NCBI GenBank assembly: GCA_963969345.1
Contig: OZ017769.1
Coordinates: 6,389,725-6,453,724 of the forward strand
DNA: 64,000 bases
Reading direction: 5' to 3'
Source: Turbatrix aceti
Taxonomy: Eukaryota; Nematoda; Chromadorea; Rhabditida; Panagrolaimidae
A program made the translations under genes and the position numbers. The first letter of the stretch is position 1. The number at the start of each line of letters is the position of its first letter. This document shows positions 57,276 to 64,000 of the stretch, piece by piece. Under the pieces are notes generated by a model. It saw nothing but the letters and a program-made list of their open reading frames with translations. It made no database searches and was not told where the DNA came from.

Positions 57276-58892
57276 ATGGCTGACTTGGATATTGTACTGC
57301 GGAAGGGCAAGAACCGTCGATCTGTTAACAAAGCGGCTGCAAAGCTGCGATCATTGATCACAGAGACCCTGACCGAGCCTGTGAACTCGTGTTTCGCGAA
57401 GGGCATCAGAGCGGCGTTGGACGATGTTCTGACTTATCTCAATCCTGCAAACAAGGGATACAAGTGGGCGAAGGAGTTTACATGGGTGATCTACCTCGTT
57501 CACCTGTGGATCCCGGCCCGTCAGGCGCAGGACGTCATCGCAGGCGTCTGCAAGGAGATCGGCTGGCACTATTCCTGTTCAGCGGCCAAGACTCTGGACT
57601 TGGAAGAGTGTCTGAGGATTCTGAAGCTGGTCGAGGCAGGTGGAAGAACCGTGGTGGTCTGTGACGCCGGTAGCGTGTCCAAGGCTATTCTGCAACGGTT
57701 GAATAATAGCATTTCGGCTCTGTGAGTCTATTTCCTCCATTTCTGCACGTTTGAATCACATTTTTCAGGGAAAACGATGTAGTTTTTATATTCATGACTC
57801 CGGCGGTCGTGAAAAACGACTGGCAGTGTTTGAAATCGATCCCCGGGCTGAGACCGTCTTTGCATTTCTTTTTTGACCGCCAGGAAACGAACAAAAATTC
57901 TGTGGTTAATGTTTTTGATCGCCACTTTGCGAGAGACGTCTCCTGTCGCCTTCCGATCACGGTGAACGACGTCATGGAGATGTTTGACGAGTTCCAGGAA
58001 ACACAGAGCTTCAATCGCCTCGTCCGAAGGTTCAATACGTATTTTGCTCTTCTAGCGACCAGCAGGGTGGGTTTTTGAGGCGGCGATGGCTTCTAGCCCC
58101 TGTTTTCAGGAAGAAAACCGACGGCTTTACCTTGTGGACCATATCGTAGGCCGTCTCATCCGGGATGGCCGTGTGGATAATCGCAAGGCTCTTGTGTACG
58201 TTGTTTTGCCGCATAAAATCTCTGTTGACTCATTGGAGGTTTTATTTCAGAGCTTTGAAAGCGGAAATTTTGAAGCAACAACCGGACAAGGTCTTCAACA
58301 TGGGCCAGATGCTACTGACCTTCGCCGAACTGTTTTCTGTCGATTTGGACGAAAATGACACCGTCGAGTGGCTCAGTGTGAAAAAAGCCGCTTCGTTGAA
58401 GGATCTCAGCGCCGAGATCCGTTCTAACCTGCCGGGTGATTTCTATGACCTTCTCCACGGCATGTGTCCCAAATCGGGTTACTCCCGGGATTTTTTGCCG
58501 CTGGTGGAGACTGCTCTGATACCAGATCTGCCTGTCATTGTAAGTTGACTGCCACTTTTTGCGCTTGATCCTTTCAAATTGACTTTCAGTGCCTCGAAGA
58601 CGAGAAACTCATGTTCGATGCCGTGATCAAGGTTCTGGAGAATGAGTCCAAGATTTCCCTGGACGCTCTTGTGGACTGCGTCGTAGCCGCTGCAGGCTGG
58701 CGGGTTCGAAAACTGCATCCAAAGCGGGCGACGTCCAAATCAGCCATAGAAGCAGAGCTCAAGAAGGCAGCGAGCGACCTCATTGCCAGGCTCACCTACC
58801 GCGGGATAATCACCGTCTCCGAGAACCACCTGGTTCGTCTCGGGTCGAATATCAGGTATCTGCTGCCTTTTGCAGTCAAGGAACTCAAATGA
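57276..58892 (+). CDS. orc-3: Divergent origin recognition complex subunit 3
   Basis: Exons 57276-57721, 57769-58066, 58110-58195, 58251-58539 and 58590-58892; 473 residues. Resemblance to ORC3 lies in a central strand-helix block (RTVVVCDAGSVSK ... ENDVVFIFMTPAVVK), the segment SFNRLVRRFNTYFALL, and a C-terminal winged helix (LVDCVVAAAGW ... ARLTYRGIITVSENHLVRL). These align in order with human ORC3 blocks. It is shorter than human ORC3 (about 711). ORC3 supports replication origin licensing. The donor at 58196 (GTACGT) was chosen because it alone keeps frame into exon 4. AATAAA is at 58951-58956. An unrelated winged-helix protein is possible. Confidence 0.55.
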
Positions 58893-58979
58893 CACTGTTT
58901 TATGTATTTTTGTCTTTTTCTGGTTGAAAACGACGATTTTTTGTATGTACAATAAACTGCGAAAGAAGAAAGAAAGTTG

Positions 58980-59962
58980 TGCTCACGATGGGAATTTCTC
59001 CCTTATTTTTGCGACCACGCGTGCGTCCGTGTTGACGCGTGCTTTTTCCCGCTATTTTCTCTAGCCTATTTTTTTGCTCGTTTTTTGCGAAGTGTGTTGT
59101 GTTCGACGAGGTATCCTGGAGCCAGGAATAGATTTTTTGATTTCGCGTTTCTTTTGCTTTATTGTGCTTGGATGGTAGGCCATTTCTGTCCGCCGTAGGA
59201 ATTTTTCCGATTTATGCGCGTTGCGCTAGAGCGCTGCCAAAAAGCGTTATTTTCGAACTTTATCGGATCGCCATTCGGCCGGTTTTCGATCGATTGGTCC
59301 AAAAATTTTTTTGGGCATTACTATTAGTCCCCTTAACCTCTGTGCAAAGTCGCTTCCCGCTTTCTATGCGAGTTTTCGTCAGACGAATTTGCGACGTTTT
59401 GATCGCTCAACGGCTCCCCAGATGACAGAACATCGGTTATAAGCAAGCTATATGTCACCTTAGGGCTCCAGGATTGCTGACATGCATTTGGAATATTTTT
59501 TTTAACAGCCGGATCACAAATGGGAGGTAATGGCCTCGCTTTAGCCCAACAAACCATAAATGGTGGTATCACAAGAACGCGCATAGACATCGGCAAGCGA
59601 CTTTGCACAGAGGTTAAGGACACTAATGGTAGTCTCCAAAAAAAATTTTAGACAAATCCACCGAAAACTGGCTAATTGGCTATCCGCCAAAGTCCATAAT
59701 TAACGCTTTTTGGCAGCGCTCTAGCGCAACGCGCATAAATCGGAAAAATTCCTACGGCGGACAGAAATGGCCTACCATCCAAGCACAATAAAGCAAAAGA
59801 AACGCGAAATCAAAATCTCTATTCCTGGCTTCGAGATTCCTGCGCAAACAGAACACACTTCGCAAAAAACGAGCAAAAAAGTAGGCTAGAGAAAATGGCG
59901 GGAAAAAATGCGTACGCACGCGTGGTCGCAAAAATGCACCGAAAATTCCCATCGTGGCTCAT
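58980..59962. mobile_element. Foldback inverted-repeat element of about 1 kb
   Basis: Arms of about 410 nt (58980-59390 and 59555-59962) are reverse complements with scattered mismatches and small indels, separated by about 165 nt. Parts are near-identical: the stretch containing GGCCATTTCTGTCCGCCG recurs inverted at 59754-59771. No transposase frame is visible inside. The outer ends read CTCACGATGGGAAT and its imperfect complement. No clear target-site duplication was found. It fits a non-autonomous foldback transposon rather than a gene. Confidence 0.7.
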
Positions 59963-60264
59963 ACACATTTGAAAAAAAAGTCGTTGCCAGGCACAACGTT
60001 GACTGTGACTGCAGCGGTGATAAGACGCAGACAGACAAAATCAAACACTGGGGCTTCCATGGCCTAAAAAATCTGGATGATTTCCGACTCTTTTCTCCGC
60101 TCGAATATAAAATAATTTTCGCGAACACTGTGTAACGAAGAGTGTTCTCTGCAAATTGACGTGCATTTTGGTGTCATCCTTTCTCTCGAATGCTCTTTCT
60201 GACACGCTCGTCAGCGTTTCATACTTGTTTTTACCAGTCGTTAGCTGCGCAGATTTGTAGAACC

Positions 60265-62317
60265 ATGGCTTCTGCCGTCCAGCCTCCAGCGCAGCTCGTT
60301 GAGCTCCGTGAACTCATGAAGAAGCACGGCGTCTCGGCTTACATCCTGCGACACACTGACGCGCATCAAGTGAGTCATCTTTTACCCTGGTTATTTTTGG
60401 GATGATCCTTCAAAACGATGGTTTTTAGTCGGAATACGTCGCTGAGAAGGACAAGCGCGTCGCCTTCCTGTCTGGCTTCACGGGATCCAACGCAACGGCG
60501 ATGGTGACTGCCGAGAAGGCCGCGGTGTGGACGGACGGCCGATACTTCCTGCAGGCCGGACGCGAGCTGTACCCGACCTGGGAGCTGGTCAAGACGGAGG
60601 CCACGTCGTGGCTGGTGGACGAGCTGCGAGGAAAGTCCAATGCCATTGTGGGCTTCGATCCCGAGCTTATTTCGCTCGACGAAGTTGCCGCTCTGAGAAT
60701 TCGACTCGCCGAGGCCGACGCGTCGGCCGTGCCCCTCAGCGAGAACCTGTCTGAGGCGGTTTGGCGTACCCGACCCCAAGCTGAAGTGCGCCCTGTCCTG
60801 CGTCTGGGCATCAAAGAGGCTGGCGCGACGACGGCTTCCAAACTCGAGGCCATCCGCGCGAAAATCACTTCCCGGGGCTGCGATGCTATTATTCTCAACC
60901 TCCTCGACGACGTCGCGTGGACCCTCAACGTGCGGGGTTTTGACATTCCCTGCTCGCCGGTTGTCGAGTCGACCTTGTTCGTCACACTCACCGACGCGTA
61001 CTGGTTCGTGGACCCCCGAAAAGTCCCGTCTGAGATATCCGTCGCTCTGGGCTTGGAGGGCATTTCCATCCGGGGTCCAGAAGAGGCCCAGAAAGTCATC
61101 CGGGACCACCACGAGGCGCAAAAGACCAAACAGGGCTCGAAGCATCGTGTCTGGCTGCCTTCGCAGACCAATTTCTACCTCGCTGGCATCATTTGCGAGC
61201 CGAACCGCTACGTCAGGGCCACACCTGTCCAGGCGATGAAGGCGGTCAAAAACGAAGTCGAACTCAAAGGCATGCGAAAATCCGCGATTCGGGACAGCGC
61301 GGCGATTATCCAGTTCCTCGCCTGGCTTCAGGGCCAGTTGGAGGCCGGTGCTAAGGTCACCGAAATCTCCGCTGCCGACAAAATCAAGGCTTTCCGAGCG
61401 GAGAAGGAAAACTTTGTCGAAATCAGCTTCGAAACCATCTCCGCGGTCGGCGCGAACTCTGCGCTGCCGCACTACAAGCCGGATCCGACGAAAGAAGTCA
61501 TCGTATCGCGCGATTCGGTGTACCTCATCGATTCTGGCGGACAGTACCGCGACGGCACCACCGACGTCACCCGTACCGTATGCCACGCCGCTCAGCCGGA
61601 TGCTGACTTTATCGCCAAGTTCACGCTCGTGCTCAAGTGCCACATCGACCTCGCCGATCTGGCCTTCCCCCAGGGCATTGCCTCCAACAGACTGGATTCG
61701 ATCGCGAGGCTTGCTCTGTGGCGCGAAGGCCTTGATTACGGTCATGGCGTGGGCCACGGCGTTGGACACTTCCTGAACGTGCACGAGGGCCCAGGTTGGT
61801 TTGAGGGAGGTAAGGGGATCCAGAAAAAGCCTCTGATTGTGCCATCCTTTGCCTTGACATCAATTTGAAAAAAAACATGAAACATTCGTTCGTTTTCAGT
61901 GAACATCGGCGTCCGCGTGGTTCTCGCCGAAAACGAAGTCTGGCCTGGCCAGGTGATCACCATCGAGCCGGGCTACTACGAGGAAAACAAGTTTGGCATC
62001 CGCATCGAGAATTGCTACGAAGTCATCCGACATCGTTACATCGCGAGCGGTGCCGAGAATTTCGTCGGCTTCAAGTCGCTCACCTGGGTGCCCATTCAGC
62101 GAAATCTCATCGACAAGAAGTCCCTTGAACCCCGTCACGTGAGTTTTATTACTCAAATGACCGATTGATTCTACGGCGCAATTTGATTTTGCAATTTCAG
62201 ATTCAATGGGTCGACAACTACCACGCCGAGTGCTTTGCCCGTGTCGGTCCGTATCTACAAAAACACGGCCTTCTCCACGAACTTGCCTTTATGCAGGCGT
62301 CGTGCCAGCCTTTGTGA
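60265..62317 (+). CDS. app-1: Cytosolic X-prolyl aminopeptidase 1 (aminopeptidase P)
   Basis: Metalloprotease that removes an N-terminal residue before proline. Exons 60265-60369, 60429-61794, 61900-62138 and 62201-62317; 608 residues (human XPNPEP1 623). The N-terminal creatinase-like domain starts LRELMKKHGVSAYILRHTDAH and has GFTGSNATAMVT. The pita-bread catalytic domain carries all metal ligands: two aspartates in YLIDSGGQYRDGTTDVTRT, histidine in GHGVGHFLNVHEGP, and glutamates in TIEPGYYEENKFGIRIEN. The donor at 61795 is GTTGGT, like two other weak donors in this window. AATAAA is at 62342-62347. USO1 begins 299 bp downstream. Confidence 0.96.
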
Positions 62318-62616
62318 ACAAACCTACGGGTTTTCGTGTCAAATAAATTATTCAGTTACCGTAAACGTATCATAAGAAAGATAAATGACTGCAAAAGATT
62401 TTGACTGTCCTGGGCGGGCCAAAATAAATCCGCAAAAATCAAGAATTGTGCGAGGAACAGAACAGAACGCCAAGGAAATAAAATTTGACGCGTTGTCGCG
62501 GTCCATCCTCAGCGCGCCGACCGAGCTAGCTCAACGTGTCTTTTCCATTTCATATTTATTTATTTTTCTATCACCGCAACTTCCGGGCTTCTTGAAACCC
62601 CTGGGCCGAGTTCGAG

Positions 62617-64000
62617 ATGTCCATCTTCCGCTATTTTACGACTGCGGACGATGAAGACACCGGCGAGGAGGTCGTCATGACGCTGGTCGAGCGACTCGAT
62701 CCGTCCAACCCGGTCGAGGATCGTTGTGACGCGATGAAAGGTCTTATCGGTTTGTCGCAGGTTTGTGGCTTCTCAAATTTTTTTTCTACGATTTGATGTT
62801 GTCCGTTTGCAGAACTACCGTATAGCCGTTGCCACGTACGGCATGCAGTACTACGTCGAAGCGCTTCGGACCCAGGAAGACGAGCAATACGTTCACCTCT
62901 CGCTCACCCTGCTTGCCAAAGTCCTCGACGAAAACGACGATATTGGACTTGGCCTCGCTAAAAGGCTTCTCGCCGATCCGACCTTCTTCCGCGCGGCTTT
63001 TGCGTGCATGGACCTCCCAGATTTCCAGGTGAAGCACGGCGTGCTCATCCTGCTGCACAACCTCCTCCGCCACTGCTTCCAGATCGTGCAGGAGCAGATA
63101 GTTGCCATTCCACTCGCGCTGCCCATCATCGTCGACCTCCTTAAAGAAAACTACGAAAGGCTCCGCAACGATGCTGTTCTGGTCACCACGCAGCTCTGCA
63201 GGGGCAACGCGGACATCAAGGACGTCCTGGTTTTCCATGGGATTCTTCAGATTGTTTTGGACATCATTGAGTTGGAGCCGCTTGATTGTGAGTTGGGGTT
63301 TACAAACCGGGACTGCTGAAAATTAAAAAAAAATGGTCAAATTGACGTAAATAAAAAAAATTTGTAAAAAATCGGATCAAAATTCTGAATTTTTGGTTTT
63401 AAAAAAACACGAAAAACGCCACGATTTAAAAAAATATATAGCTGTGATTTGACTCCAAAATACGGTCATTATTTTGTTAAAACTGTTTTTAAATACATAT
63501 TGTTTTCCGATTTTTATGAAAAAATGTTAGTTTTTGCCAAAAAAACCTCTAAAAATAAGCGTTTTTTTAATGACGTCATTTCGGAGGGTCGCAAGGTGTT
63601 TTACCTCACTCTGAGCATGTAAAATGCTCTTTTTTCAGCAATCGTCATCGAAGACTGCCTCTACATCGTATTCAGCCTCGTCCGCCGTAGCCAAAAGGCG
63701 CGAGAAGTGTTCAGGGACGTTTCCCTCATGAAACGACTCACGGAAGCCACGCAGCGCTTTCTTTACTCGGAAGAAGGCGAGAGCATCCTGAACACGTGGG
63801 AGCAGCAGCAGACGGCCAATTTTCTCTTTATCCTGCGCATCATCCGGCTCCTCTCTGCCAAGGGAAATTTCCAGATGTCAGATCACGTCGCGCAACAACT
63901 TTTCCTCCAGGCCGGCATGCTGGATCTCATCACGAGATTTTTGCTCACCGACGACAACGTCAACATGAACGTGCTCTCGGATACGGCCGAGACGCTGGGT
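62617..64000 (+). CDS. uso-1: General vesicular transport factor p115/USO1, N-terminal part
   Basis: Golgi tethering factor; the armadillo-like globular head is encoded here and the coiled-coil tail lies beyond the window. Exons 62617-62760, 62813-63287 and 63639 to the window end. Diagnostic blocks are DRCDAMKGLIGLSQNYR, LLKENYERLRNDAVLVTTQL, IEDCLYIVFSLVRRSQKAREVF and FILRIIRLLSA, in the same order as human p115 (RNDGVLLL, VVEDCLILLQNLL, LMLQLVRVL). Intron 2 (351 nt) is AT-rich. The gap to app-1 and same orientation could mean an operon, though no strong acceptor directly precedes this ATG. Confidence 0.93.

Noticed and set aside
1..64000. CRISPR arrays, bacterial operons or prophage
   Set aside because: Spliceosomal introns throughout and no regularly spaced repeats; the window is eukaryotic.

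Overview
The window looks like nematode nuclear DNA, but not Caenorhabditis. Coding exons are fairly GC-rich, while introns are short (mostly 44-60 nt), AT-rich and end in TTTTCAG or TTTTTAG. Many start codons sit 6-20 nt after such an acceptor, as expected for spliced-leader trans-splicing. The UNC-4 homeodomain protein and the EXC-4-type CLIC protein resemble nematode members most closely. I assembled gene models by hand from splice signals, reading-frame continuity and family alignments recalled from memory. No database search was run.

Layout. 0-5.3 kb: 3' part of an LRRK/ROCO kinase (lrk-1), carried almost entirely on one 5.1-kb exon. 5.5-12.1 kb: two minus-strand half-exons that together make a Ly6/three-finger GPI protein; the implied 6.1-kb intron contains the plus-strand homeobox gene unc-4, a tRNA-derived SINE with target-site duplications, and a direct-inverted-direct rearrangement that duplicates the 5' end of unc-4. 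12.2-17.8 kb: SMC4 (minus, 12 exons), with three repeat insertions in its introns. 18.2-28.9 kb: a plus-strand cluster of NOB1, an RNF115/126-type E3 ligase, a UPF1-like helicase, a tetraspanin, RACK1 and PPIL1, in which three adjacent pairs are only 0.19-0.22 kb apart. 29.0-32.6 kb: POLR3F (minus) and heat shock factor (plus), head to head. 33.7-36.5 kb: a mucin-like type I membrane protein with an acidic EP-rich stalk and a SEA domain. 36.5-43.8 kb: no gene seen. 43.8-47.3 kb: ACBP (minus), PDCD5 (plus) and CLIC/EXC-4 (minus). 47.3-51.6 kb: no gene seen. 51.6-58.9 kb: an RPA34/POLR1G-like protein, a PNRC/EDC1-type decapping activator and a divergent ORC3. 59-60 kb: a foldback inverted-repeat element. 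60.3-64 kb: XPNPEP1 and the 5' part of USO1/p115.

Functional content. Most genes are conserved housekeeping functions: ribosome biogenesis and translation (NOB1, RACK1), RNA polymerase I and III subunits, chromosome structure and replication (SMC4, ORC3), splicing (PPIL1), mRNA decay (PNRC-like), vesicle tethering (USO1) and lipid handling (ACBP). Close same-strand pairs (NOB1-RNF, helicase-tetraspanin, RACK1-PPIL1, possibly XPNPEP1-USO1) may be operons.

The least ordinary content is the unc-4 rearrangement with templated-insertion junctions, the nested Ly6/unc-4 arrangement, a SEA mucin with a recognisable autoproteolysis motif, and several short dispersed repeat families in introns and spacers.
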